From positions 38,470-102,469 of the forward strand of contig NZ_JAJFCK010000006.1 of the NCBI RefSeq assembly GCF_020709055.1: a stretch of DNA of 64,000 nt. Direction: 5' to 3'. The notes beneath the pieces were generated by a model. The model worked only from the letters and a program-made list of their open reading frames with translations. It was not told the origin of the DNA and did not search any database. The stretch comes from Ruminococcus callidus (GTDB lineage: Bacteria; Bacillota; Clostridia; Oscillospirales; Ruminococcaceae). The position numbers were made by a program, and so were the translations under genes. Below are positions 49,012-57,388 of the stretch, one piece after another (positions within the stretch are counted from its first letter, which is position 1; the number at the start of each line of letters is the position of its first letter).

Positions 49012-49506
49012 ATGGGAAGAGCCATTTGTTTCACGGGACACCGCATCATCGCCAGCGCACAGCTCCCTGCCCTGCAAACCGAGCTGCGGGGACTGCTGAT
49101 CACCGCCATTGCCACGGGCTTTCTGGACTTCTACGCCGGCGGTGCGCTGGGGTGGGACACTCTATGTGCCGAACAGGTGCTGGAGCTGCGGAACACCTAT
49201 CCCGGCATCGCCCTGCATCTGGTGCTGCCCTGTGCGCCGGAGACACAGACGGCTCGGTGGCGGAGTGCACAGCAGGTCGCCGCATACGACCGGATTTTGA
49301 ACGCTGCGGACTCGTGGGAGTGCGTGGGGCAGGATTACACCGCCACCTGCATGCGGGAACGCAACCAGCGTCTGGTCATGCTGGCAGACTGCTGCATCTG
49401 TTACTACCGGAAAAGCGCCGGTCCCAGCGGCACGGCGCAGACCATCCGCATGGCGCAGAAAAAGGGCATTCCGGTCATCAATCTGGCAGATATGACGGAG
49501 GAATGA
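49012..49506 (+). CDS. SLOG-fold protein (YpsA/DUF1273-like)
   Basis: 164 residues. CFTGHR at the start, YAGGALGWDTLCAEQVL and the late SAGPSGTAQTIRMAQKKG are the glycine-rich nucleotide-binding segments of SLOG proteins. The family senses or cleaves nucleotide ligands; no catalytic claim can be made here. It begins 4 bases after the membrane protein, perhaps by read-through of the same transcript. Confidence 0.75.
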   Translation: MGRAICFTGHRIIASAQLPALQTELRGLLITAIATGFLDFYAGGALGWDTLCAEQVLELRNTYPGIALHLVLPCAPETQTARWRSAQQVAAYDRILNAADSWECVGQDYTATCMRERNQRLVMLADCCICYYRKSAGPSGTAQTIRMAQKKGIPVINLADMTEE

Positions 49507-49678
49507 CGGGAAAAGCCGCCCGTGCAAAAGTTAGGCTTGGGAATGTCCGCCAAATCCGGCACAAATCATTCGAACAATTTGTGAAATATACCGAAACAAA
49601 ATAGAACAGGAAAAATGTTTTTCGACAAAATCCACAAAAACCAGCGTGTATATTTTACATAAAACGCAGAAAAAACTG

Positions 49679-49707
49679 TTGACAACTTCGTGCACTTGTG
49701 CTATAAT
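49679..49707 (+). promoter_or_regulatory. Strong sigma-A promoter of a small RNA
   Basis: TTGACA, 17 bases, TATAAT: a full consensus promoter with no protein gene downstream on its strand before the terminator at 49891. Confidence 0.85.
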
Positions 49708-49712
49708 AAGGA

Positions 49713-49930
49713 CAGAAGCAAGGCAGATGATTCACGGCGGTGCTTGCGAAAAGACGCAGTGAATGTGCTTCATGGAATATTGCGAAACGGCAGGGCATGT
49801 TTTCTCTTGCATGGCGCTGCACATCGGGAAGCAATATTATTGCAATTGATTTTTGCAGTTATCTCTCTTTTTCTCATTGCTTTAATGATGCAGTGCCCAT
49901 TCCCTCGGGAGTGGGCACTGTGTCGTTTTT
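49713..49930 (+). ncRNA. ssrS: Structured small RNA, candidate 6S RNA
   Basis: The transcript would run about 190 bases to a strong terminator (stem 49891-49920, then TTTTT). It folds as a rod: GAAGCAA (49715) with TTGCTTT (49877), GAAAAG (49748) with TTTTTC (49868), AATATTGC (49776) with GCAATATT (49831), and an apical hairpin around 49790-49821. A side hairpin TGCAA/TTGCA (49841-49857) sits in the 3' part of the central bubble. Length, rod shape and bubble hairpin match firmicute 6S RNA, which binds sigma-A RNA polymerase. No sequence match was made. Confidence 0.5.
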
Positions 49931-49957
49931 ATACTTCTCTAAAAGTGCAGCAAAAAC

Positions 49958-49999
49958 GCCTGTTCTCTTCCCGGCTTACGAGCCGGAAGGGGGCAGGCA
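49958..49999. terminator. Terminator of DUF4097 operon
   Basis: An imperfect hairpin (GCCTG...CCGGCT, TACG loop, AGCCGG...CAGGC) with T-runs on both sides, between the small RNA and the convergent DUF4097 operon. Confidence 0.75.
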
Positions 50000-50037
50000 T
50001 TTTTTTGCGTATTGAAAATTCATGGAAAAGAACACGG

Positions 50038-51072
50038 TTACGGAACTTCGGTAAAGGTGACATTTGCGTCGGAATCGCCGGAAATGGAGATGACATTTCC
50101 GCCGTCGGATACTGTACCGCCGGCAAGAAGATGTCCCACACTGTAATCGCCGGAAGCGCCCAGCAGGTTCAGGCTGGCGCTGCCGAACTCCAGATTGATG
50201 GTGGTTGCGCCGTACAGGGCAGTCTTTTCGGTGCGGATGTCACCGCTGTCCAGCGAGATGTCGCTGTTCCAGAGTTTGGAGCGGATACAGATAAAGTCGC
50301 CGAAATCCAGTGTAAAGATGCTGGAGGCGTCCTCGTCGGTGCATTCGAAACGGTTCACGGTCAGGCTGCCGCTATCCAGCGTCATCTCGGCAACGCCGCA
50401 GGTGACGGCGTTCATCTCCACGTCGCCAAAGTCATCCTGTACCTGACAGCGGTTCCGGATGTCGATTCTGGCAAAGGTGACGCTTCCGCTGTCCGCCTCG
50501 ACGGAGAGGCTGTCCTTTACCTCACTGTCCGACAGCTGCAAGTCGCCGTAGCTTGACTTGGCGGTGTAGTTTTCCGTGGAAATATTCTGGAACGTGCCGT
50601 CGCCGCAGTCCAGATTTGCCGAGAATGTCTGGGCGGAGATGCCGTCCACGGTGCAGTCGCCATAGCTGGCACTGATGTCCATGGACTTGTAATTCTCCTC
50701 CGGCAGCGTCAGCGTGATCTTTGCCGTGGGAATGGAGAACCCGCCCAAATGGATGAGCGTGTACTGGTTCAGGTCGTTGCTCCGCTGTTCGATGCGCAGC
50801 ACGCCATCCCTGACGGTCACGTCATAGCAATCTGCCGAGATGTTCTCCGCCTCCACAGACACCGATTCTCCTGTTTGTACGGTGAGGTCGGCATCCTTCA
50901 GCGCCACCTGAATGGCGGTGAAATTTTCCGACGGTGTGTCCGTCTGGTCGGTGAGGTGCAGCTTCTCCCGATAGCGCTGCTGGTTCAGTGCGCCGGCACC
51001 GATCGCCGCCGTACAACAGAGCACGCCGGCGCCAATCAGGCAGACACCCGTGATAACCCAAGATTTTACCAT
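50038..51072 (-). CDS. DUF4097 family protein, membrane-anchored beta-repeat
   Basis: 344 residues. One N-terminal membrane helix (about 5-30) and then repeating short strands with alternating SG and GD turns (SYGDCTVDG, SYGDLQLSD, DFGDVEMNA, DSGSLTV, DFGDFIC, DSGDIRT), as in the beta-helical DUF4097 domain. Such proteins sit outside the membrane and are linked to envelope stress and LiaF-like control. Last gene of the PadR operon; its start lies inside the end of the previous gene. Confidence 0.85.
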   Translation of the reverse strand: MVKSWVITGVCLIGAGVLCCTAAIGAGALNQQRYREKLHLTDQTDTPSENFTAIQVALKDADLTVQTGESVSVEAENISADCYDVTVRDGVLRIEQRSNDLNQYTLIHLGGFSIPTAKITLTLPEENYKSMDISASYGDCTVDGISAQTFSANLDCGDGTFQNISTENYTAKSSYGDLQLSDSEVKDSLSVEADSGSVTFARIDIRNRCQVQDDFGDVEMNAVTCGVAEMTLDSGSLTVNRFECTDEDASSIFTLDFGDFICIRSKLWNSDISLDSGDIRTEKTALYGATTINLEFGSASLNLLGASGDYSVGHLLAGGTVSDGGNVISISGDSDANVTFTEVP

Positions 51073-51359
51073 TGTGATTCGCTCCTTTCTGAGGTGACTT
51101 GCAGCTCGTGCTTCAGACGTTCAAACTGCGCTTTGGGCAGAGTGAGCACGATGCCGGCTGCATGGGCGGTGCTGCCGTGCGCCGCACGAACGGCGGTAAA
51201 TGTGCCCGACTGAATCTGGATCTGTTCCAGCTGGATGGACTCTGCGGCTGCGGGAGCGGCCACTGTAGGGGACAGAAATCCGTCTTGCGCTCCCAAAAAT
51301 CCGCACAGCACAAACCCGACAAACAGCATCAGACAGGCGGTGCGATTCCGCTTCTTCAT
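51066..51359 (-). CDS. Small secreted or membrane protein in PadR operon
   Basis: 97 residues from MKKRNRTACLML. A signal-like helix (about 5-27), then a short region ending in TLPKAQFERLKHELQV. No family recognised. Its start overlaps the DUF1700 stop (ATGA) and its stop overlaps the DUF4097 start by 7 bases, so it is embedded in a coupled operon. Possibly a shortened DUF4097 partner. Confidence 0.6.
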   Translation of the reverse strand: MKKRNRTACLMLFVGFVLCGFLGAQDGFLSPTVAAPAAAESIQLEQIQIQSGTFTAVRAAHGSTAHAAGIVLTLPKAQFERLKHELQVTSERSESQW

Positions 51360-51919
51360 GAGGTCTTGCCTCCCTTCCAGACCAGATGCCACAGCTTCCT
51401 GCTGCTGCTGATGCCGAACTTCGCCACAGTACGGCAGACGATCAGGAGGGGATACGCCACCAGAACTGCCAGTCCGCCGCCCATCAGTCCGATGCCCAGG
51501 GACAGCAGCGCCAGCGGAAAGTCACGGGACAGAAGCATCAGCATGCTCCAGATGCCCACCACCAGCACGCCAACAAAAGTGATGGGGACAGTGACGATAC
51601 AGATCAGCACCGTCAGCAGCAGAACGTACCACACCAGCAGCAGCGGCAGCCAAATGGGAAAGGTGCAGAGCAGTGCGATGATGACGCCGGTTCTGCCGGA
51701 TGATTTGGGGGCAGACGGCGGAATATTCTGCGTGGGGAAAATGCCGCTGTCCCGCAGCAGCTGTGCCGCCAGTTCCTGCGGCGTTCCCAGAGCAGCACGT
51801 TCTTCTTCGCTCGCCTCCTCCAGAAATTCCAGATAATAGCGAATGGTTTCCTGCCGTTCCTCCGGCGGCATGGGTGACAGCGCCTGTTCCAAAGCGGCGC
51901 AGTATTCCTGAGGTGTCAT
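51356..51919 (-). CDS. DUF1700 family membrane protein
   Basis: 187 residues. The N-terminus EYCAALEQAL...PPEERQETIRYYLEFLEEA, then ALGTPQELAAQLL, is the DUF1700 signature; three or four membrane helices follow. The family is regularly found between PadR and DUF4097 genes. Function unknown. AAAGGAG lies 10 bases before the start. Confidence 0.88.
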   Translation of the reverse strand: MTPQEYCAALEQALSPMPPEERQETIRYYLEFLEEASEEERAALGTPQELAAQLLRDSGIFPTQNIPPSAPKSSGRTGVIIALLCTFPIWLPLLLVWYVLLLTVLICIVTVPITFVGVLVVGIWSMLMLLSRDFPLALLSLGIGLMGGGLAVLVAYPLLIVCRTVAKFGISSSRKLWHLVWKGGKTS

Positions 51920-51940
51920 AGAACAATCTCTCCTTTGATA

Positions 51941-52258
51941 TCATTTTTTCGGCTTTCCCAGAAAAAAGTTCACCTGTTCCTGATAGATGATCCAATCCTG
52001 CCGGTATTGCTCCAGCAGATCTCTGCCCGCCGGCGTGATCTGGTAGTACCGGCGGTTGCGCCCCTGATAGGGCTGGTCATAGGTGATGAGACTGCCGTTT
52101 TTTTGCAGCCGCCGCAGTACCGGATACAGGGTGGATTCGGACACGGCGAAGTGCGCCTGAATGTCCTTGGTGATCTGGTAGCCGTAGGTATCCGCCTGCG
52201 ACAGGATCGCCAGAACCATGGCATCCAGCAGCGTTGCACCAATTGAAAATGCAGACAA
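51941..52258 (-). CDS. PadR family transcriptional regulator
   Basis: 105 residues. Winged helix: LLDAMVLAILSQADTYGYQITKDI, then the recognition helix SESTLYPVLRRLQKNG and wing YQGRNRRYYQITPAG. A TTG start is inferred because AGGAGGTGAG lies 8 bases upstream and the family N-terminus begins here; no ATG fits. It probably represses its own operon until a ligand or stress releases it. Confidence 0.9.
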   Translation of the reverse strand: MSAFSIGATLLDAMVLAILSQADTYGYQITKDIQAHFAVSESTLYPVLRRLQKNGSLITYDQPYQGRNRRYYQITPAGRDLLEQYRQDWIIYQEQVNFFLGKPKK

Positions 52259-52297
52259 ATGTTCTCACCTCCTCGGATGTGGATTCCTGATGGAATT

Positions 52298-52336
52298 TAG
52301 AACCTGTACTTGTATACGCCTGTGAAGGCAGGTCCT
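52298..52336. repeat. Small palindrome related to repeat ends
   Basis: AGAACCTGT on the left and CAGGTCCT on the right enclose CTTGTATACGC and TGTGAAG, the same bases found at the divergent end of the repeat at 27504-27665. It lies between traX and the PadR gene. Confidence 0.5.
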
Positions 52337-53088
52337 TATTGCAGGGAGATTCGAAGAATCCCCAAAACAAGCAGATGGATGGGATAAAAGAGATAGAAAA
52401 ACCATTTCGAACATGTCCGGCACCGTGTTCCACGTGTCCCGTTGTAACACAGCAGGATGCCGAGGGCGGATGTGCCGATTCCCGCCATGCTCAAAAGCGC
52501 ATACAGCAGGTTCTCGCCCAGGGGGAACCGTCCCCATCCGCCAAGCACATTCGTTCCGCCAAACAGCAGCACTGCCACAGCAAACACAGCGGCTTCCTTG
52601 GTGCGGTTCTTTCCCGCCCAGCGAAACAGCAGGGTGAATACCGGCGCCAGCCATGCCCAGTCGCTGATGCTGCTCAGCAGGATCAGTCCCAGAACCGCAG
52701 CGGTTTTCAGCAGGCGATTATTCCCGTGTTCCAGCACCCAAAGAATCCCAAAGCAAATGCAGAGGGTGAACAGCATGTTCAATCCGCAGAACCGCAGCAC
52801 GCCTGTCTCGGAAAACGCCAGGTCATACGGCAGCTGGGAGATGCCTGCAAACAGCAGCAGGCGGAAAAAGTAGTTTCGCTTTGAACGGGTGTAGCCGTAT
52901 CCCTCCACCAAAAAATAAACCATGGAGATCGCCGTAAAATATCCCGCCGCTGTGAACAGTTCGCACAGCACCGTTCCGGCGGGCAGAAAAATTGTGGCAA
53001 TATGGTTGAGCAGCATCGTCCCCATGGCAATGGATTTGAGGACATCCTGACTCCAGCCAGCATGTGATCTTGCACCAGACCGCTTCAT
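52336..53088 (-). CDS. TraX family membrane acyltransferase-like protein
   Basis: 250 residues, about seven or eight membrane helices. LKSIAMGTMLLNHIATIFL at the start, YFLVEGYGYTRSKRNYFFRLLLFAGISQLPYDLAF and FYLFYPIHLLVLGILR at the end are the TraX pattern (named after F-pilin N-acetylation). Chromosomal members likely acylate surface structures. GAGG lies before ATG at 53088; an upstream GTG lacks a ribosome site. Confidence 0.85.
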   Translation of the reverse strand: MKRSGARSHAGWSQDVLKSIAMGTMLLNHIATIFLPAGTVLCELFTAAGYFTAISMVYFLVEGYGYTRSKRNYFFRLLLFAGISQLPYDLAFSETGVLRFCGLNMLFTLCICFGILWVLEHGNNRLLKTAAVLGLILLSSISDWAWLAPVFTLLFRWAGKNRTKEAAVFAVAVLLFGGTNVLGGWGRFPLGENLLYALLSMAGIGTSALGILLCYNGTRGTRCRTCSKWFFYLFYPIHLLVLGILRISLQ

Positions 53089-53171
53089 AACACCGTCCTC
53101 TTCTCTCTGCGAAATGCGCTTTTCTTTTTTTGTCACAATGTTATATTACGTATAATATTGATTGTGATTAT

Positions 53172-53200
53172 ATTATAGCACGGCGTATGGGGTTTGTCAA
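53172..53200 (-). promoter_or_regulatory. Sigma-A promoter of the TraX gene
   Basis: Minus strand TTGACA, 17 bases, TATAAT, about 80 bases before the start. Confidence 0.8.
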
Positions 53201-53267
53201 CGAAAAAAGCCGTGTTTTTCGCCTTGAATGTAAACATTTATCGGATATCGTGTAAATTCTCGTTCAT

Positions 53268-53289
53268 AGTTGTACGCCGGCGTACAACT
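53268..53289. promoter_or_regulatory. Perfect 22-base palindrome, likely operator
   Basis: Half-site AGTTGTACGCC followed at once by its exact complement. It lies 83 bases before the terminase small subunit and upstream of the divergent traX promoter. A dimeric regulator is the obvious binder. It does not match the GAAC-N4-GTTC form of firmicute LexA boxes. No clear promoter was seen between it and the first phage gene. Confidence 0.65.
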
Positions 53290-53372
53290 TTTGGCATCAG
53301 AACGCCTATGGGTGAGAGGACTTGTTTCGAACAGCGATCCTCTCCGGAAAAGGAAAGGAGATGCAGACGAAG

Positions 53373-53861
53373 ATGGAACACAAAAATGAAGCAGGCAGGC
53401 GCAGCCTGTTCTGCTGCCACTACGCCAGACTGGGAGATGTGGCGGAGGCAGCACGCTGTGCCGGCTATCCGGCGGAGCACGCTGCCGCAGAGGGCGCAGC
53501 GCTGCTCCGGCAGGCATCCTGCCGGCGAATGGTGGAGGCGTACCGCAGCGCACTCCAGGGCGATCCGGCGGCAATCGTCCGTGCCGGTCTGGAACGGCTG
53601 GCGTTCGGGCGCACCAACGATGTGATTCAGCTGCTTCTGGCGGAGGAGCCTATGACGGGGCAGCAGATTCAGGCGCTGGATCTGTTTCCCGTGGCATCGC
53701 TGAAACGGGACAAGAGCGGCGGCATGGAGGTGCACTTTTTCGACCGGCTCAAGGCGCTGACCACGCTGTTTGAGAAGAGCAGTGAGGCGGACGGAAAGAA
53801 TGCGGCTGCCTCGCTGCTGGCGGCGCTGGGCGGAACGGGGGATGCAGACGATGCAGTTTGA
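53373..53861 (+). CDS. Phage terminase small subunit
   Basis: 162 residues. HYARLGDVAEAARCAGYPAEHAAAEGAALL resembles the helix-turn-helix of Terminase_2 (XtmA) small subunits, which bind phage DNA and recruit the large subunit. AAAGGAG lies 12 bases before ATG at 53373; an ATG directly on the ribosome site is less likely. First gene of the head module. It overlaps the next gene by 11 bases. Confidence 0.75.
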   Translation: MEHKNEAGRRSLFCCHYARLGDVAEAARCAGYPAEHAAAEGAALLRQASCRRMVEAYRSALQGDPAAIVRAGLERLAFGRTNDVIQLLLAEEPMTGQQIQALDLFPVASLKRDKSGGMEVHFFDRLKALTTLFEKSSEADGKNAAASLLAALGGTGDADDAV

Positions 53862-55107
53862 TCGCTTTTCCCCCAAACAGAGAACCGCCATGTGCTGGTG
53901 GAGCCAGCGGCGGTACAGCGGATATGATGCCATCATCTGCGACGGCGCTGTGCGGTCGGGAAAGACGCTCTCCATGTCCATCGGCTTTGTGAGCTGGGCG
54001 ATGTCCACGTTTCGGGGCGGCAGCTTCGCCCTGTGCGGAAAGACGGTGACGGCGCTGAAACGCAATGTCATGACACCGCTGGTGCAGCTGCTGGGAAGTC
54101 TGGGGTTCACCTGTCTGGAACGGGTGAGCAAGAACTATGCGGACATCTCCCTCGCTGGCATCACCAACCGCTTCTACCTCTTCGGCGGACGGGACGAGAG
54201 CTCCGCCGCACTGATCCAGGGCATGACGCTATGCGGGGTATTTCTGGATGAGGTAGCGCTGATGCCACGTTCCTTTGTGGAACAGGCGGTGGCACGGTGC
54301 AGTGTGACCGGTTCCCGCCTTTGGTTCAACTGCAATCCGGATCACCCGTACCACTGGTTCTATCGGGAGTGGATCTGCAAAGCGGCGGAAAAAAACGCCC
54401 TCTACCTCCACTTCACCATGGCGGACAATCCCTCGCTGTCGGCTGCGGTGCGACGCCGTTATGAGCGGCTGTACACCGGCGCATTTTACGAGCGGTTTGT
54501 GCTGGGAAAGTGGACGGCGGCAGACGGACAGATCTATCCCATGTTCTCCGAGGCCCGCCACGTAGTGGACGCTGCGCCGGAATGCGACCGGTTCGTCATC
54601 TCCTGCGACTACGGCACTGTCAACCCTGCCTCTTTTGGGCTGTGGGGACACTGCGACGGCATCTGGTACCGCATGCGGGAGTATTACTACGACTCCCGCA
54701 AGATGGGACAGCGCCGCACCGATGAGGAGCACTACGCCGCACTGGAACAGCTGGCAGGGGACATTGCTGTGGAGTGTGTGGTCATTGACCCGTCTGCGGC
54801 GAGCATGATCGCCTGCATTCAGCGGCACGGCAGGTTTCGTGCCATTCCGGCGAACAACGAGGTGCTCACCGGCATTCAGCTGGTCAGCGACCTGCTGCAG
54901 CAGGACAAGCTGCGGTTCTGCCGGTGCTGTGCGGACATCCGGCGGGAGTTTCAGCAATACTGCTGGAACGATTCCGCTGCCGGCGATGCGCCCCGCAAGG
55001 AACACGACCACGCCATGGACGACATGCGGTATTTTGTCTCCACGGTGGTATGCCGGAAAGAGACAGACAGCTTCTATGTCCTGTCCGCCGCAAGAACTCA
55101 GCCCTGA
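53851..55107 (+). CDS. Phage terminase large subunit (PBSX type)
   Basis: 418 residues. Walker A-like DGAVRSGKT near residue 30, Walker B VFLDEVALMP, the WFNCNPDHPYHWFY motif of PBSX-type terminases, and a C-terminal nuclease with SCDYGTVNP, VIDPSAAS and DHAMDDMRYF acidic residues. It packages DNA into proheads. Both the ATPase and nuclease motifs look intact. The C-terminus is followed by an AAGGAGG site for the portal gene. Confidence 0.9.
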   Translation: MQFDRFSPKQRTAMCWWSQRRYSGYDAIICDGAVRSGKTLSMSIGFVSWAMSTFRGGSFALCGKTVTALKRNVMTPLVQLLGSLGFTCLERVSKNYADISLAGITNRFYLFGGRDESSAALIQGMTLCGVFLDEVALMPRSFVEQAVARCSVTGSRLWFNCNPDHPYHWFYREWICKAAEKNALYLHFTMADNPSLSAAVRRRYERLYTGAFYERFVLGKWTAADGQIYPMFSEARHVVDAAPECDRFVISCDYGTVNPASFGLWGHCDGIWYRMREYYYDSRKMGQRRTDEEHYAALEQLAGDIAVECVVIDPSAASMIACIQRHGRFRAIPANNEVLTGIQLVSDLLQQDKLRFCRCCADIRREFQQYCWNDSAAGDAPRKEHDHAMDDMRYFVSTVVCRKETDSFYVLSAARTQP

Positions 55108-55124
55108 AAGGAGGTGAAACGAGT

Positions 55125-56306
55125 ATGAAATGGTTTCCCAAGAAAAAAGCGCCTGCGCCCATGGGCAGCATTCTCCAGAGCACGCCACGCTTTTCCGAAA
55201 GCGGCTGGTGCTCCGAGTTCTACGGGCTGGAGGAACAGATGCTCTACGGACAGCTGCGGGCTGCCGTTCCAGTCATTGACGCTGCCATCGGAAAAATCGT
55301 CCGGCTGACCGGCGATTTCCGGCTGGTGTGCGATTCCAGACGGTTTCAGCCCCAGCTGGACGCCTTTGTGCGGGAGGTGCCCGTGGGACTGACGGGGCAG
55401 TCGCTCCAGTGTTTTGCGGACAGCTATCTGGACAGCCTGCTCACCTACGGCAATGCACTGGGGGAGATGCTGGTAGACCCACGCACCGGTGTGCTCACCG
55501 GATTGCAGACGGCACCGCCCCACTGTGTGCACATCCGGCAGGGCAGCAGCGTCAGCAGCCGTGAGTACTGGCTGATGGGGGAGAGCGCCTCCGAGATGCA
55601 ACGCATTGCCCATCCGGAGCGCATCCTGTTCACTGCTCTCAATCCGCCGGCAGGACAGCCCTACGGCATTTCCGTGCTCCGTGGTCTGCCCGCCATCAGC
55701 CGGATCCTGCTGCGCATCTACGAGTGCATCGGGCAGAATTACGACCGCATGGGCAATGTGCGCTATGCGGTAACGTATAAGCCCTCCGGCGATCCGGCAG
55801 AGCGTGCCTACGCCGGCGAACGCACCCGTCAGATCGCCAAGGAGTGGAGCGAGGGCATGCGTGCCGGAACGCACGGGGAGATTCGGGACTTTGTCTGTGC
55901 CGGCGATGTGGACATTCGGGTCATCGGGTCGGACAACGCCCTGCTGGACACCGAAGTTCCCGTCCGGCAGCTGTTGGAACAGCTTATCGCAAAGCTCTCC
56001 ATTCCGCCGTTCCTGCTGGGACTGAACTGGTCTACCACGGAGCGCATGAGCACCCAGCAGGCGGACATCCTGACCTCTGAGCTGGAGTACTACCGCCGTC
56101 TGCTGGAACCGGCGCTGCGCCGCATCGGCACCGCATTCCTGCGGCTCGCCGGCTCTTCCGCCGCCGTTTCGGTGGTGTGGAGCAACATCAATCTGCAGGA
56201 CGAGACAGAGCTTGCACAGGCACGGCTCTGGAACGCCCAGGCCGAGGAAATCGAACAACGACTGGCAGCCAACGCTGCTGCAACTGGAAAGGAGTCATTC
56301 TCATGA
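55125..56306 (+). CDS. Phage portal protein
   Basis: 393 residues. The N-terminal AAVPVIDAAIGKIVRLTGDF, the central YGNALGEMLVD, the PAGQPYGISVLRGLPAI hinge and FLLGLNWSTTERMSTQQADILTSELEYYRRLLEP match portal proteins of siphovirus/PBSX type. It forms the DNA entry ring. AAGGAGG precedes ATG at 55125. Its stop overlaps the capsid gene start. Confidence 0.85.
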   Translation: MKWFPKKKAPAPMGSILQSTPRFSESGWCSEFYGLEEQMLYGQLRAAVPVIDAAIGKIVRLTGDFRLVCDSRRFQPQLDAFVREVPVGLTGQSLQCFADSYLDSLLTYGNALGEMLVDPRTGVLTGLQTAPPHCVHIRQGSSVSSREYWLMGESASEMQRIAHPERILFTALNPPAGQPYGISVLRGLPAISRILLRIYECIGQNYDRMGNVRYAVTYKPSGDPAERAYAGERTRQIAKEWSEGMRAGTHGEIRDFVCAGDVDIRVIGSDNALLDTEVPVRQLLEQLIAKLSIPPFLLGLNWSTTERMSTQQADILTSELEYYRRLLEPALRRIGTAFLRLAGSSAAVSVVWSNINLQDETELAQARLWNAQAEEIEQRLAANAAATGKESFS

Positions 56307-57271
56307 TGTATCAGAATCTGAAACTGGAAAAGGGCATGTATCACATTACCGGCAAGAACTTCTCCGAGGTGCTGGAGTCCGCCGACCCCTCTGCATCGTA
56401 TGCGGAGACACCGCTGGCCGGACTGGACGCTTTCGAGCGCCAGCTCAAGCGGTTCGACATCCACGTCAGCGGCCCGTGCTGCGACCGTGTGGAAAAGTTC
56501 TTCTCCACCACGGACAGCGCCGTGCTGTTTCCGGAGTTCATCCGCCGTGCCATCACCGCCGGCATGGAGCAGTCCATTCTGTCCGACATTGTGGCGGTAC
56601 ACACCAAGAGCGAATCCGGCGACTATCTGGCAGCGGCCATGACGGACACCGCAGCGTACACCGTAAAGGGTGCGCAGAACACCGCACTGCCCGGCTCCGT
56701 CTATCAGGAGGAGACCACGGCAATCAAGCTGACCAAGTACGGCCGTATGATCCGTGCTACCTATGAGGCGATCCGCAGCCAGCGTCTGGACGCTTTCACT
56801 GTGACCCTGCGCTCGGTGGGCGTGCGTCTGGCGAACTCCATTCTGCTTCAGGCGGTGGACAAGCTGGAGAGCGATGCCGGCTCTATCGTGGCGAAGGCCG
56901 GCTCGGCGCTGACATACGCTGACCTCACCAAGCTGTACGGCGCATTCACCGACTTTGACATGACCATGCTGCTGGCTTCGCCGGCGGTGGCTGCGTCCAT
57001 CATGGCCATGGATCAGATGAAGGACATGGCTGCCGGTCAGCCCAGCACCATCCTGCTGCCCTTCGGTGCGCAGCTGCGCAAGTGCGCCGGCATGTCTGCC
57101 GACTATGTCATCGGGCTGAACCACCAGTTTGCGCTGGAAATGGTCACCTGCGGTGATCTGCTGCTGGAGACCGACCGTCTGATCGATACGCAGGCAAACT
57201 GCATCGCCGTATCGCTGCGTGCCGGCTTCCGTGTGCTGACCAAGACCGCCGTTCACGAGCTGTCCCTGTAA
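56303..57271 (+). CDS. Phage major capsid protein (probable)
   Basis: 322 residues, called from its place after the portal and from its pattern: a variable N-arm, then AVLFPEFIRRAITAGME, an EETTAIKLTKYGRMIRATYEAI segment like the HK97-fold spine, and a P-domain-type C-terminus (CGDLLLETDRLIDTQANCIAVSLRAGFRVL). No long propeptide is present. AAAGGAG lies 8 bases before the first of two ATG codons. Confidence 0.75.
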   Translation: MMYQNLKLEKGMYHITGKNFSEVLESADPSASYAETPLAGLDAFERQLKRFDIHVSGPCCDRVEKFFSTTDSAVLFPEFIRRAITAGMEQSILSDIVAVHTKSESGDYLAAAMTDTAAYTVKGAQNTALPGSVYQEETTAIKLTKYGRMIRATYEAIRSQRLDAFTVTLRSVGVRLANSILLQAVDKLESDAGSIVAKAGSALTYADLTKLYGAFTDFDMTMLLASPAVAASIMAMDQMKDMAAGQPSTILLPFGAQLRKCAGMSADYVIGLNHQFALEMVTCGDLLLETDRLIDTQANCIAVSLRAGFRVLTKTAVHELSL

Positions 57272-57388
57272 GTAACATTCAGTCATAAAAAGGAGGTGCA
57301 GCGCATGCATCGCAATCCCTGCGGGTTCTGCCGGAGCCCGACCCGGCAATTTCCATTGCACATCCGCACAACAGAGAGGAGAGGTATC

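Noticed and set aside
49713..49930. Cyclic di-GMP or other riboswitch instead of a 6S-like RNA
   Set aside because: A GACGCA string recalls the c-di-GMP-I core, but the other conserved blocks are absent, and no gene follows the terminator on the same strand for it to control.
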